Source of the DNA: Stenotrophomonas_A sp035629025
Lineage (GTDB): Bacteria > Pseudomonadota > Gammaproteobacteria > Xanthomonadales > Xanthomonadaceae
Length of the DNA stretch: 64,000 bases
NCBI GenBank assembly: GCA_035629025.1
Contig: DASPIU010000070.1
Span: forward strand, 62,001-126,000
Reading direction: 5' to 3'
A program made the translations under genes and the position numbers. Shown piece by piece: positions 27,131 to 36,791 of the stretch (position 1 is its first letter; every line of letters starts with the position of its first letter). Under the pieces are notes generated by a model. That model had not been told where the DNA came from and did not search any database. It saw only the letters and a list, made by a program, of their open reading frames with translations.

Positions 27131-27744
27131 CAGGCGCGCGCGTCGCGTGCCTGGGGCTGGCGCTGCTCTGGGCGCCGTGTGCGCCTGCTCAGCCCGCGCA
27201 GTCCGCTCCCGTCGTCGCCCCTGTCATCGCCCCGGTCGTCGAGCGCATGGCGCTGGATACCGAGCGCTCGCGCTGCGGGTTCGAGATCCGCACGCGCTTC
27301 GGGCAGAAGATCGAGGGCGTGTTCCCGCGCTTCGAGGGCGAGGTGCTGCGCCTGGCCGACGGCCGTCACCAGGTGCGCCTGCGCATGGATGCACGCCAGG
27401 TCGAAATCCCGGGCAAGCCGCGCTACACGGCGTGGATGCGCGGCGAGGACTTCTTCGACGTCGAGCGCTTCCCGCTGGTGCAGTTCGATTCCGAACCCTA
27501 TCTGCCGGACGTGGCCGCGCACGGTGGCGACCTCGTCGGCCAGCTCAGCATCCGCGGCATCCGCCATACCGAGACGCTGACGGTGATGCCGGCCGAATGC
27601 CCGCGGGCCGGGTATGATTGCGACGTGATCAGTCGCGGTACCGTCCTGCGCGGACGATATGGAATGGACAGCTGGCAGGTGGCCCTGGGTGACAGGGTGA
27701 CCTTCATTTTGCGCGCCCGCCTGGCGGAGGCGCCCCGGCCGTGA
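27121..27744 (+). CDS. YceI-like periplasmic protein
   Basis: 207 residues from GTG 27121. A signal peptide is seen (LGLALLWAPCAPA). The domain shows the YceI lipocalin-like beta pattern: LDTERSRCGFEIRTRFGQKIEG and DFFDVERFPLVQFDS. YceI proteins bind polyisoprenoids or other lipids in the periplasm. Overlap with sixA upstream and with the phospholipase D gene downstream (GTGA) makes a tight three-gene unit. The four Cys residues in the mature part are unusual for the family. Confidence 0.82.
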   Translation: MALTGARVACLGLALLWAPCAPAQPAQSAPVVAPVIAPVVERMALDTERSRCGFEIRTRFGQKIEGVFPRFEGEVLRLADGRHQVRLRMDARQVEIPGKPRYTAWMRGEDFFDVERFPLVQFDSEPYLPDVAAHGGDLVGQLSIRGIRHTETLTVMPAECPRAGYDCDVISRGTVLRGRYGMDSWQVALGDRVTFILRARLAEAPRP

Positions 27745-29717
27745 ACCGTCTTTGCAGGGTCCTGCTGCCGCTGGCGCTCATGCTGACGGCCAGCGGTTGC
27801 GCGGGTCTGTCGCACAGCCAGCGCGACCGCGCCGCGGCCATTGCGGTGGCCGCGCGCGATACCACCTTGAGTTGCGACCGCGAGGACCGCTGCGCGCAAC
27901 CGTCGCCGCTGCGCGCGCTGGGTGGCCGGGCCATGGCCGCCTCGACACCGGCGCAGCCGCGCCACTACGCGACCCTGCTGGACCATGGCGAGGAAGCCCT
28001 GGTCGCGCGGATCAACCTGATCCACAGCGCCACGCGCAACATCGATCTGCAGACCTACATCTTCGACAAGGACGACAGCGCGCGCCTGGTGCTGGACGCG
28101 CTACTCGACGCCGCCCGCCGCGGCGTGCGCGTGCGCGTGCTGATCGACCAGCTTTCGGCCATTTCCGACCTGCAGATCCTCGGCGCGCTGGCCGGCGCGC
28201 ACCAGAACTTCGAGCTGCGCATCTACAACCCCGCCTTCGGCAAGGCCAAGCTCAATTACTTCGACTACGCCGGCAGCGTGCTGTGCTGCTTTCGCCGCTT
28301 CAACCAGCGCATGCACAACAAGCTGCTGGTGATCGACAACGTCATTGGCGTGGTCGGCGGGCGCAACTACCAGGACGACTATTACGACTGGGACGCCGAA
28401 TACAACTTCCGCGACCGCGACGTGATCGTCGCCGGGCCCGAGGCCCGGCACATGGCCGACAACTTCGACGCGTTCTGGCGCGCGCAGCGCAGCGTGCCAG
28501 CCGAACGCCTGAACGATGTCGGCCGCACGCTGCTGCGCGAAGGCGTGCCGCCCATGCCGCCGGCGCAGTTCCAGCATCCCGAGCGCATCGAGCGCGTACG
28601 CTTGGAAGCGGCCGACAGCGACTTCATCGCCGAGCGCTTCGTCGACACCGCCCTGCCCGTGCGCAGCGTGCTGTACGTGGCCGACCTGCCGCAGAAGCAC
28701 CGCAAGGAGCATCCGCATCAGGCCGTGTCCACCGCGCCGGAGCTGGATTCGCTGATCGCCGGTGCGCAACATGAAGTGCTGCTGCAGACGCCCTACCTGG
28801 TGCTGTCCGACCCGGCGCAGGACATCTTCCGCGACCTGCGCAAGCGCGCCGAGCCGCCGCGCGTGGTCGTGTCCACCAACAGCCTGGCCGCCACCGACAA
28901 CCCGATCGTGTATGCGCTGTCGTACAAGTACAAGCGCCGCAACCTGCGCGAGCTTGGCTTCAACATCTACGAGTTCAAGCCGTTCCCGCTCGACGCACCG
29001 GTCGATTATGAAAACCTGGTGCATTCGCCGCTGGGCAATGGCACCGGCCCGCGCGAGAACCGCGTGCTTGGCGGCAGCGCCATCGGTAATGCGGTGCGCG
29101 GCAGCAGTGGACAGGCAGGCGGCGCGGGCGGCGGACGCCAGGCCGGGGGCAGCGAGGTCGACCGGCGCCTGCTGCGCACCGAAACGCGGCCGTCCTTCCT
29201 GAGCACGCGCCCGGCCAACAAGCCGCTGCCGGTCACCCGCGAGGGTGCGCGCATGGGCTTGCATGCCAAGTCGCTGGTGGTCGATCGCCGGGTTGGCGTG
29301 GTCGGTACCCACAATTTCGATCCGCGCAGCGAGAACTACAACACCGAAGGCGCGGTGGTCATCGATGATCCGGCCTTCGCCCAGGCCCTGGCTGCCAGCA
29401 TCGAGCGCGACATGTCGCCGGAAAACGCCTGGGTGGTCGCCCCGCGCGGCAAGCCGCCGCTGCTGTCGGGCCTGAACTACAGCGTGGGCAAGGCCTTCGA
29501 GGCCATGCCGATCCTGGATATCTGGCCCTGGCGCTACGCCACCAATTACGAGTTCAAGCCAGGCCCGGACTGCCCGTGGCCGCTGCCGCGCCAGGACCCG
29601 AAATTCCGCCAGTGCTACCAGCCGGTTGGCGACTTTCCCGAGGTCGATGTCGGCCCGAAGTGGCTGCTGGTGCGCATGCTCACCGCCTTCGGCGCGGGTC
29701 TGGTGCCCATTCTCTAA
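27741..29717 (+). CDS. Phospholipase D family lipoprotein
   Basis: 658 residues from GTG 27741, overlapping the YceI stop. The signal ends in a lipobox, LTASGC. Two HKD motifs are visible: MHNKLLVIDN (about residue 192) and LHAKSLVVDR (about residue 513), each with the downstream GG(R/T)xN-like segment (VVGGRNYQDDYY, VVGTHNFDPRSEN). It is therefore a complete two-domain PLD/cardiolipin-synthase-like enzyme on the envelope. A Gly-rich insert (around residues 440-475) lies between the halves. The paired C-terminal block with Trp and Pro residues is of unknown role. Substrate is probably phospholipid or a related phosphodiester. Confidence 0.9.
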   Translation: MNRLCRVLLPLALMLTASGCAGLSHSQRDRAAAIAVAARDTTLSCDREDRCAQPSPLRALGGRAMAASTPAQPRHYATLLDHGEEALVARINLIHSATRNIDLQTYIFDKDDSARLVLDALLDAARRGVRVRVLIDQLSAISDLQILGALAGAHQNFELRIYNPAFGKAKLNYFDYAGSVLCCFRRFNQRMHNKLLVIDNVIGVVGGRNYQDDYYDWDAEYNFRDRDVIVAGPEARHMADNFDAFWRAQRSVPAERLNDVGRTLLREGVPPMPPAQFQHPERIERVRLEAADSDFIAERFVDTALPVRSVLYVADLPQKHRKEHPHQAVSTAPELDSLIAGAQHEVLLQTPYLVLSDPAQDIFRDLRKRAEPPRVVVSTNSLAATDNPIVYALSYKYKRRNLRELGFNIYEFKPFPLDAPVDYENLVHSPLGNGTGPRENRVLGGSAIGNAVRGSSGQAGGAGGGRQAGGSEVDRRLLRTETRPSFLSTRPANKPLPVTREGARMGLHAKSLVVDRRVGVVGTHNFDPRSENYNTEGAVVIDDPAFAQALAASIERDMSPENAWVVAPRGKPPLLSGLNYSVGKAFEAMPILDIWPWRYATNYEFKPGPDCPWPLPRQDPKFRQCYQPVGDFPEVDVGPKWLLVRMLTAFGAGLVPIL

Positions 29718-29767
29718 AGCCGCGTGCCGGTGCGGCGCTTTCCCCCGATCGTTCCAGGAGACTGCCC

Positions 29768-30196
29768 ATGGTATTTCGCGAACCGGTGTCCATCGACGCC
29801 CTCAACGCCCTCAGCCGCGGCAACATGCTCGAACACCTGGGCATCGTCTTCACCGGCGCCGGCGAGGACTGGGTGAGCGCGACCATGCCGGTCGATGCGC
29901 GCACCCGCCAGCCCTACGGCCTGCTGCACGGCGGCGCCTCGGTGGTGCTGGCCGAGACCCTGGGCAGCAGCGCCGGCAACCTGTGCGTGGACCCGGCCAG
30001 CCACATGTGCGTGGGCGTGGAGATCAATGCCAACCACATCCGCGCCGTCACCGAGGGCCTGGTGACCAGCACCGCCCGTGCCCTGCATGTGGGGCGCAGC
30101 CTGCACGTATGGGAGATCGGCATCGTCGATGCGCAGGGCCGCCGCGTCTGCGCCTCGCGCCTGACCCTGGCGGTGGTGCCGCGGCCCGGCGCCTGA
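29768..30196 (+). CDS. Hotdog-fold acyl-CoA thioesterase (MenI/YdiI-like)
   Basis: 142 residues, a single hotdog domain. LLHGGASVVLAETLGS is the PaaI/YdiI active-site helix region, in which Glu is the likely catalytic acid. The family hydrolyses acyl-CoA or aroyl-CoA, for example in menaquinone synthesis (MenI). No other menaquinone gene is nearby, so a general thioesterase role is as likely. ATG 29768 sits 51 bp after the phospholipase D stop. Confidence 0.88.
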   Translation: MVFREPVSIDALNALSRGNMLEHLGIVFTGAGEDWVSATMPVDARTRQPYGLLHGGASVVLAETLGSSAGNLCVDPASHMCVGVEINANHIRAVTEGLVTSTARALHVGRSLHVWEIGIVDAQGRRVCASRLTLAVVPRPGA

Positions 30197-30309
30197 GCCA
30201 TGGGCACACCGCTGGAACGCGCCTGCCCAGCGGTGCGACTGCGCGCGGCGGCCAGTGCTGCCACAATAGGGGCGTTCCTTCCCCTCGTATTTCCCGGTAC
30301 CTTGCCCGA

Positions 30310-31113
30310 ATGAGCGAGTCTTCCCTGCCCGCCACGCGCGAAGCTGGCGGCACGCTGCGTTGGTTCCGCTACCTGTACCGCGTGCCGTTGCTGCTGCTGC
30401 ACGTGCTGATCGGGCTGCCGCCGACCATGGCGTGCATTGTGGTGCCGGCGCTGGCGCGCATCCGCATTGGTGCCGACGACACCCTGGAGCAGTGGATGAT
30501 CCGCTGGTGGCAGGGCAACCTGATGCGCGTGTTTGGTTTCCGCCTGCGCCGCATCGGCACGCCGCTGGCCGGGCCGACGCTGTTCGTCGCCAACCACGTG
30601 GGCTGGGTCGACATCTCGATCCTGCACAGCCAGCGGGTGATGGGCTTCGTCGCCAAGCGCGAGATCGCTGGCTGGCCGCTGGTCGGCTGGATGGCCGCGC
30701 GCGGCCAGACCATCTTCCACCAGCGCGGCAGCACCGAATCACTGGGCGGCGTCTTGCAGCTGATGGTCGAACGGCTGCGCGGCGGCAAGTCGGTAGGGGT
30801 GTTTCCCGAGGGCCGCACCCGCGGCGGGCAGGAAGTGGGCCCGTTCCATGCGCGCATCTTCCAGGCCGCGGTCGAAGCCGGCGTACCGGTGCAGCCGGTG
30901 GCGCTGCGCTATGGCGAGCGCGGCAACGCGCAAACGGTGGTCGCCTTCGGCCCACGCGAAAGTTTCGCCGCCAACCTGGTGCGCCTGCTGGGCGAACCAT
31001 CGCGGCTGGCCGAGGTGCACTTCCTGGAGCCCATCGCCGTGCATGACGTCGAAGGGCGCCGCCGCATCGCCGAGACTTCGCGCGCGCGCATCGTCGCGGC
31101 CATGGAGTCCTGA
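30310..31113 (+). CDS. 1-acyl-glycerol-3-phosphate acyltransferase-like (PlsC) protein
   Basis: 267 residues. The first ~60 residues hold a membrane segment. The acyltransferase motifs are NHVGWVD (NHxxxxD form), RGSTESLGGV and FPEGRTRGG (FPEGxxS/T form). It would transfer an acyl group to lysophosphatidic acid or a related acceptor at the inner membrane. The start ATG 30310 gives a Ser/Glu-rich leader. It is followed at 72 bp by the YheT-like hydrolase. Confidence 0.9.
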   Translation: MSESSLPATREAGGTLRWFRYLYRVPLLLLHVLIGLPPTMACIVVPALARIRIGADDTLEQWMIRWWQGNLMRVFGFRLRRIGTPLAGPTLFVANHVGWVDISILHSQRVMGFVAKREIAGWPLVGWMAARGQTIFHQRGSTESLGGVLQLMVERLRGGKSVGVFPEGRTRGGQEVGPFHARIFQAAVEAGVPVQPVALRYGERGNAQTVVAFGPRESFAANLVRLLGEPSRLAEVHFLEPIAVHDVEGRRRIAETSRARIVAAMES

Positions 31114-31184
31114 GGGTCCGTGGCCGCGCGCAGCCCGCACCAGCCCTGCGCCCGCCGCAGCCGGCGTCGCGGCGGAGGTGGCGC

Positions 31185-32171
31185 ATGCTGAGCGTTGACC
31201 AGTACCAGCCGCCGCGCTGGCTGCGCAATCCGCACGTGCAGTCGGTGCTCGGTTCCAGCGCCTTGCGCCGCCGCCGTGGCGTGCAATTGATGAGCGCCAG
31301 CGGCGCGCACAGCACCTCGCACATTCTTGATGGCGGCGACGGCGTGCGCCTGCAGGGCTGGCTGGACGTGCCACGCGACCAGTCCCCGCGCGCCACCGTG
31401 CTGCTGCTGCATGGCTGGGAAGGCAGCGCCGAGTCCAGCTACATGCGGATGACCTCGGCGCGGCTCATTGCCCTGGGCTATCAGGTGTTCCGGCTGAATT
31501 TCCGCGATCACGGCGGCACCCACCACCTCAACCCGGAGCTGTTCCACTCGGACCGCATCGACGAGGTGGTCAATGCCGCGGCCGACCTGTGGCGCCGCTT
31601 CCCGTCGCCGCGCCTGCTGGCGGCCGGCTATTCGCTGGGCGGCAACCATGTCCTGCGCGTGGCGCTGCGCGCGCCGGCCGCCGGCCTGCCGCTGCAGCAG
31701 GTGGCGGCCGTCTGCCCGTTGCTGGACCCGTCGACGACGATGGAAAGCATCGAGCGCGGGCCGCAGTTCTATGACTGGTACTTCCGCCGCAAGTGGCGCG
31801 GTTCGCTGTTGCGCAAGCGCGCGCTGTTTCCCGAGCAGTACCACTACGACGACGCCACCCTGGCCCTGGACATGCGCGGGCTGATGGCCTGGCTGGCCGA
31901 GCGCCACACCCCGCACGGCTCGTTGCAGGCCTACTTTGAAAGCTACTCGATTGCCGGCGACCGCCTCGCGCCGCTGCAGGTGCCGTCGGCGATCCTCATG
32001 GCCCAGGACGATCCGGTGATTCCGGTATCCGATTTCCGCCAGTGGCACCTGCCGGCGGCCGCGCAGCTAGAAATCGCGCGCTGGGGCGGGCACTGCGGCT
32101 TCCTGGAAAACGCACGCGGCGACGGCTTTGCCGAACGCTGGGTGGCCGAGCGCCTGGGCCCTGGCGACTGA
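31185..32171 (+). CDS. YheT-family alpha/beta hydrolase
   Basis: 328 residues. The family start (PPRWLRNPHVQSVL) and the nucleophile elbow AAGYSLGGNHV are clear; the acid is in QDDPVIPVSDF and the His in WGGHCGFLE, so the triad is complete. Members act on acyl or ester bonds; E. coli YheT is not assigned. The position next to an acyltransferase suggests lipid work. It overlaps nothing and is followed 56 bp later by a TPR gene. Confidence 0.88.
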   Translation: MLSVDQYQPPRWLRNPHVQSVLGSSALRRRRGVQLMSASGAHSTSHILDGGDGVRLQGWLDVPRDQSPRATVLLLHGWEGSAESSYMRMTSARLIALGYQVFRLNFRDHGGTHHLNPELFHSDRIDEVVNAAADLWRRFPSPRLLAAGYSLGGNHVLRVALRAPAAGLPLQQVAAVCPLLDPSTTMESIERGPQFYDWYFRRKWRGSLLRKRALFPEQYHYDDATLALDMRGLMAWLAERHTPHGSLQAYFESYSIAGDRLAPLQVPSAILMAQDDPVIPVSDFRQWHLPAAAQLEIARWGGHCGFLENARGDGFAERWVAERLGPGD

Positions 32172-32227
32172 AGCGGGCGGGCGCGGCGCGCCCGGTACAA
32201 TGCCGGTTTGCCCTCGAGCCGGACCCC

Positions 32228-34300
32228 ATGCAAGACCAGATCATCCAAGCCCTGCGCCGCAATGCGGCCGACGAAGCCGTGGCCCTGGCCCGGGACTGGA
32301 TAGCGCGCGACGGCGCCACCGCGCTGACCCAGCGTTGGCTGGCCCTGGCCTTGCAGCAGCAGGGCCAGTACGACGAAGCGTTGGCGGAACTGCGCCAGGC
32401 CATCGCCCAGGCCCCGGAAGACGCCGAGCTGCACCTGCAACAGGCCGGCCTGCTGCTGGCAGTGCGCGAAACCGGCGCAGCCGAGGCGGCCTTGAGCCGT
32501 TCCACCGCGCTGGACCCGAACCAGTTCGACGCCTACGTGATGCAGGCGCATCTGGCCATCGGCCGCGGCGACATCGACGAGGCCGAGCGCATTGGCCGTC
32601 TGGCCGCGCGCGTGCAGGCCGACCATCCGCAGATCGCCGCCATCGATGGCGTCATCGCCCTGCGTCGCGGCGACGCCGACCGCGCGCTGGCATTGCTGAG
32701 CCAGGCCGCCGAAGCCATGCCGGACAACACCCAGGTGCTGTTTGCCCTGGCGCTGGCCTACCTGCAGAAGGGCCACCTGGCCTTTGCCGAGCGCGCGCTG
32801 TCGCGGGTCATCGTGTTGCAGCCGCCGGGCACCGCGCTGCGCGCCTTCATGGCCCAGCTCGCGGCGCAGCAGGGGCGCATGGACGATGCCCTGGAAGCGA
32901 TCAAGGGCGCCCTGGCACAGGTGGATGGCGACACGCCGGCACTGCATCGCCTGGCCGGCGAACTGCAGCTGCAGGCCGGGCAGCCGGCCGAGGCGGTGAC
33001 CCATCTGCGCCATGCGCTGGATCATGGGCCGGTCGATCGCCGCGTCCTGCAGGCGCTGCTGCTGGCCTGGCAGCAACTGGGCACCGCCGATGAGGCGCGC
33101 GACGTGATCGACGCGGCACTGGCGCGGCAGCCGCGCGCGCACGAGCTGTGGCTCACGCGCCTGGCCCTGGCGCCGATCGGCGGCGACGAAGCACTGGAAG
33201 TGGCCGAACGCTGGGTCGAGGCGATGCCCGAATTCCTGCCAGCGTTGGAAACGCTGATGCGCATCCATGACATGCAGGGCCATGCCGATGAAGCGGAAAT
33301 GGTTGCGCGGCAGATCGTGGCAATCGAACCGGGCCGCATCAGCGGCGAACAGCGCATCGTCGAGGCATTGCTGGCGCGCGATCCGCCCGCCGCCATCGCC
33401 TGCGTGCAGGCGCTGATGGATGGCCTGCCCGAGCACGAGCGCACCGTGCTGCGGCCGTGGCTGGCGCTGGTGCAGGACCGCGCCGGTGATCATGCCGCGG
33501 CGTTGAGCACCTGGCTGGCCTTCCATGCCGAACAGGCCCAGCACCGCCTGCCGCTGCCGCCACATGCCCCGGTGCAGCCGACGCGCTGGCCGGCCCTGGG
33601 CAGCGTGGCCGAGGACAATCGCGCGCGGCCGCTGCTGCTGTGGGGCGCGCCCGGTTCGCACGTGGAGCGCGTGGCGATGGCGATGGGCGCGGCCAGCGCC
33701 GTGCTGCGCCGCGACCGCTACACGCCGACCGTGCCCGATGATGCCTTGCAGAGCTATCTCACCGTGCCGGGCCTGGCCAGTGGCAAGGTCCGGCCGGCGC
33801 AGGTGGTGGAAAGCTGGAAGGCGGCGCTGCCGGGCCGCGGCATCCAGGACGGCAACGTCATCGACTGGTTGCTGTGGTGGGACAACAGCGTGTTGCAGGC
33901 GCTGCGCCCGCACTTGCCGGAAGGTCGCCTGGCGATCGTGCTGCGCGATCCGCGCGACATGCTGCTGGACTGGCTGGCCTACGGTGCGCCGGTGCCGCTG
34001 GCGGTGCGTTCGGCGGGCGAAGCCGCGCGCTGGCTGGCCGAAAGCCTGTCGCAGGTCGCCACGCTGCACGAACAGGATCTGTACCCGCACAAGCTGCTGC
34101 GCCTGGATGGGCGCGAGGACAATGCCGAAGCGGTGTCGCAATTGCTCAGTGATGCCTTCGGCGCACCCTTCCCGGTATTGCCGTCGCTGGGCGCACCGCG
34201 CCTGCCGGGCGGGCGCTGGCGCGACTACCGCGGCCTGCTGGCCGAAGAGCTCGCGTTGCTGACGCCGGTGGCCGTGCGGCTGGGCTACGCTGCCGAGTAA
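32228..34300 (+). CDS. TPR protein with sulfotransferase-like C-terminal region
   Basis: 690 residues. The first ~430 residues are tandem TPR units (for example QQGQYDEALAELRQAIAQAP, QKGHLAFAERALSRVIVLQP). The last ~220 residues look like a degenerate sulfotransferase domain: LLLWGAPGSHVERVAMAMG could be the PAPS 5'-phosphosulfate loop and IVLRDPRDMLLDWLAYG the 3'-phosphate motif. In canonical enzymes the first loop is PRSGTT-like; that is not present here, so activity is doubtful. There is no signal peptide. TPR plus sulfotransferase fusions exist in Proteobacteria, but the target is unknown. Confidence 0.75.
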   Translation: MQDQIIQALRRNAADEAVALARDWIARDGATALTQRWLALALQQQGQYDEALAELRQAIAQAPEDAELHLQQAGLLLAVRETGAAEAALSRSTALDPNQFDAYVMQAHLAIGRGDIDEAERIGRLAARVQADHPQIAAIDGVIALRRGDADRALALLSQAAEAMPDNTQVLFALALAYLQKGHLAFAERALSRVIVLQPPGTALRAFMAQLAAQQGRMDDALEAIKGALAQVDGDTPALHRLAGELQLQAGQPAEAVTHLRHALDHGPVDRRVLQALLLAWQQLGTADEARDVIDAALARQPRAHELWLTRLALAPIGGDEALEVAERWVEAMPEFLPALETLMRIHDMQGHADEAEMVARQIVAIEPGRISGEQRIVEALLARDPPAAIACVQALMDGLPEHERTVLRPWLALVQDRAGDHAAALSTWLAFHAEQAQHRLPLPPHAPVQPTRWPALGSVAEDNRARPLLLWGAPGSHVERVAMAMGAASAVLRRDRYTPTVPDDALQSYLTVPGLASGKVRPAQVVESWKAALPGRGIQDGNVIDWLLWWDNSVLQALRPHLPEGRLAIVLRDPRDMLLDWLAYGAPVPLAVRSAGEAARWLAESLSQVATLHEQDLYPHKLLRLDGREDNAEAVSQLLSDAFGAPFPVLPSLGAPRLPGGRWRDYRGLLAEELALLTPVAVRLGYAAE

Positions 34301-34357
34301 TCACGCAAGTCATCGCCGCAATCGCACCGCAGAATCACGCTCGACAGGAGGAAACCC

Positions 34358-34972
34358 ATGCGCCTGACCACCGACAGCTTCCAGACCGGCCAGCCGATCC
34401 CCAGCGAATTCGCGATGGGCGTGCCCACCGGCTTTGGTGGCAACCGCAATCCGCAACTGGCCTGGGATGAAGTACCCGCCGGCACGCGCTCGTTTGCGCT
34501 GCTGTGCATCGACCCGGACGTGCCCACCGTCGCCGAGCTGGTGGGCCGCGAGGATGTCGAAGTGCCGCTGGACCAGCCGCGCGGAGAGTTCGTGCACTGG
34601 GCCATGGTCGATATCGGCGCGGACGTGCGGCAGATCGCGGCCGGCAGCTGCAGCGACGGCATCACCGCCAAGGGCAAGGCCTCGCCGCCCGGCCCGGCCG
34701 GCGCGCGCCAGGGCTTGAACAGCTACACGCAATGGTTTGCCGGCGATGCGCAGATGGGCGGCGACTATTTCGGCTACGACGGCCCCTACCCGCCGTTCAA
34801 CGACCAGCGCGTGCACCGCTATTTCTTCCGTCTGTTCGCGCTGGATGTACCAACGCTGCAAGTGCCGGCGCGGTTCTCCGCGGGCGATGTGCTGCGCGCC
34901 ATGCACGGCCACGTGCTCGCCGAAGCCAGCGTCTGGGGCACCTACACCTTGAACGCGAAACTGCGCGGCTGA
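34358..34972 (+). CDS. YbhB/YbcL-family PEBP-like protein
   Basis: 204 residues. The phosphatidylethanolamine-binding-protein fold shows GGNRNPQLAWDEVPAGTRSFALL, CIDPDVP and FVHWAMVDI, with a GYDGPYPPFNDQRVHRYFFRLFALD pocket strand. No signal peptide is present. Function in bacteria is not settled; some members inhibit proteases or kinases. It ends one base before the convergent META protein stop. Confidence 0.88.
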   Translation: MRLTTDSFQTGQPIPSEFAMGVPTGFGGNRNPQLAWDEVPAGTRSFALLCIDPDVPTVAELVGREDVEVPLDQPRGEFVHWAMVDIGADVRQIAAGSCSDGITAKGKASPPGPAGARQGLNSYTQWFAGDAQMGGDYFGYDGPYPPFNDQRVHRYFFRLFALDVPTLQVPARFSAGDVLRAMHGHVLAEASVWGTYTLNAKLRG

Positions 34973-34973
34973 T

Positions 34974-35888
34974 TCAGCGCAGCTGTTCGGACTCCACCAC
35001 CAGGTCCAGCACATACAGGTGGGGCGCGGTGCCGGCCGCGGCGTCGGCGCGGGTGTAGCGCTTGAGCCGCAGCACGTTGCGCACGCCGGGCTGGTGCTGA
35101 TAGCCCTGGATCGGTTCGGCGAACTCCTGCCACGGACCGGGTTCGCCCTGGCGCAGGCCCTGTTCGTCGAAGCGGATCTCGCGCGCCTGCAGGCATTGCT
35201 GGCCACTGCCTGGCGGCTGCGCGCATGGCCGGGTCTGCGCGGCGATTTCCAGGAATACGGTTTCGCCCTGGCCGTAACGGCTTTCGGCGGTCTGCTCGCC
35301 AGTGAAGCGCAGCACGGTGCCGTCGCGGCGGCGCAAGGTCATGCCGGGCGTGGTGGCATCAGCGCTCAGGGCCAGCGTGAACGGCCCACTGAACAACTCG
35401 CTGGCTGCGCGCTCCTGCGCCATCAAGGCCGGGTCGGCGCAGGCCATCTGCGTCGAGGCCAGGCGACCAAAGCCGAGCGTGTCGCCTTGCAATGTGTACG
35501 CGCCGAACATGCGGTTGCACAGGTGGTCGATGTTGACCCGGCCGTTGGCGAAATCCAGCTGGATCGGCTGCTTGCCCGCAAACAGCGCGGAGATGTTCTG
35601 GCCGCGGCCATCGCTGGCCTCGGCCAGGCGCCAGTGGAAGTGCGGCAACTGCGCTGCCGGATTGGTGCTGGCGGCAGCCGTATCGCCGGACGCGCCCGGC
35701 GACGCGGACGTGGCTGGCGTGGCGGCCGCCGCAGCGGCGCTCCGCGCGGCGGCACTGTCAGCCGCTGCGGCATCGGCCGCATTGGCAGCCGGGTCGGCGG
35801 GCTTGTGGCATGCGCCGAGCAGCGCCGTGCTCAGCAGGGCGAGGCTCAGCGCGGAGGGGTTCACCACGGACGCAGTGCGGATCTTCAT
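34974..35888 (-). CDS. META/HslJ and DUF4377 domain lipoprotein
   Basis: 304 residues with a lipobox (LLGACH). An Ala-rich linker of ~50 residues follows. The META-type domain (HFHWRLAEASDGRGQ, then NRMFGAYTLQGDTL) is next, and the C-terminal part with RPCAQPPGSGQQCLQAREI and EPIQGYQHQPGVRNVLRLKRY fits DUF4377. HslJ-type proteins are envelope stress/antibiotic-tolerance factors. It is probably an outer-membrane lipoprotein facing the periplasm. Confidence 0.85.
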   Translation of the reverse strand: MKIRTASVVNPSALSLALLSTALLGACHKPADPAANAADAAAADSAAARSAAAAAATPATSASPGASGDTAAASTNPAAQLPHFHWRLAEASDGRGQNISALFAGKQPIQLDFANGRVNIDHLCNRMFGAYTLQGDTLGFGRLASTQMACADPALMAQERAASELFSGPFTLALSADATTPGMTLRRRDGTVLRFTGEQTAESRYGQGETVFLEIAAQTRPCAQPPGSGQQCLQAREIRFDEQGLRQGEPGPWQEFAEPIQGYQHQPGVRNVLRLKRYTRADAAAGTAPHLYVLDLVVESEQLR

Positions 35889-35953
35889 GTCGTGCTCCTG
35901 CCAGGGAGGACGATGGAATACCCGCCGCCAGGTTCAGTGGCGATGATGATGGC

Positions 35954-36745
35954 TCAGGCGGCTGGCAACCACAGCAGCAAGGCCACGCCCAGCACGATGC
36001 GGTACACCGCGAACACGGTGAAGCGGTGGGTCTTGATGTAGCCCAGCAGCCACTTCACCACGGCAAAGCCGGTGACCACCGCCGCGGCAAAGGCCACGCC
36101 CACGTCCAGCCAGTTCTCGTTGCCGATCTGGCCGTGCTTGACCAGTTCCAGGAAGGCATAGCCGCTGGCGGCGAACATGGTCGGAATGCCGACCAGGAAC
36201 ACGAACTCGGCCGCGGCCGAGCGCCGGCTCAGGCCCAGCAGCATCGCCAGGAAGATCGCCGAAGCCGAGCGCGAGGTGCCCGGGAACACGCCGGCCACCA
36301 CCTGCGCCAGGCCCACCGCGATGGCGACCTTCCAGGTGACGTCATCGCGCGGCGGCAGGCGCGAGGCCCAGCCTTCGGCCAGCAGCATCCACACGCCGCC
36401 CAGCACCAGCGCCCAGGCCACCGGCACGATGGTCTCGGGCAATTCCCAGCCGGCCATGCGCACCGGCAGGCCGACTATCGCGGTGACCAGGAAGGCCACG
36501 GCCAGCTTCATCACGTAGTCGCGGTTGTCGCGCTCGCCCAGGTGCGTGGCCATGAACCACAGGCGCTTGCGCAGTACCAGGGTGGTGGCGAGGATCGCGC
36601 CGGCCTGGATGACGATGTTGAAGAAATCCGAGCGCCGGCCGAGCCAGTGCTCGGCAATCAGCAGGTGGCCGGTACTGGAGACTGGCAGGAATTCGGTGAG
36701 GCCTTCGAGGATGCCCAGCAGCAGGGCGGAAAACAGGTCGGACAT
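35954..36745 (-). CDS. uppP: Undecaprenyl-diphosphate phosphatase
   Basis: 263 residues with about eight hydrophobic segments, normal length. The two signature motifs are GLTEFLPVSSTGHL and FPGTSRSAS. The enzyme regenerates undecaprenyl phosphate for peptidoglycan and other envelope polymers and gives bacitracin resistance. ATG 36745 is the family start; longer starts to 36853 run into the NtrC-site region before glnA. Confidence 0.95.
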   Translation of the reverse strand: MSDLFSALLLGILEGLTEFLPVSSTGHLLIAEHWLGRRSDFFNIVIQAGAILATTLVLRKRLWFMATHLGERDNRDYVMKLAVAFLVTAIVGLPVRMAGWELPETIVPVAWALVLGGVWMLLAEGWASRLPPRDDVTWKVAIAVGLAQVVAGVFPGTSRSASAIFLAMLLGLSRRSAAAEFVFLVGIPTMFAASGYAFLELVKHGQIGNENWLDVGVAFAAAVVTGFAVVKWLLGYIKTHRFTVFAVYRIVLGVALLLWLPAA

Positions 36746-36791
36746 GCGTCGAGTGTGGCAGCGGGGCATTCCAGCATAGAGCATTCGCACG

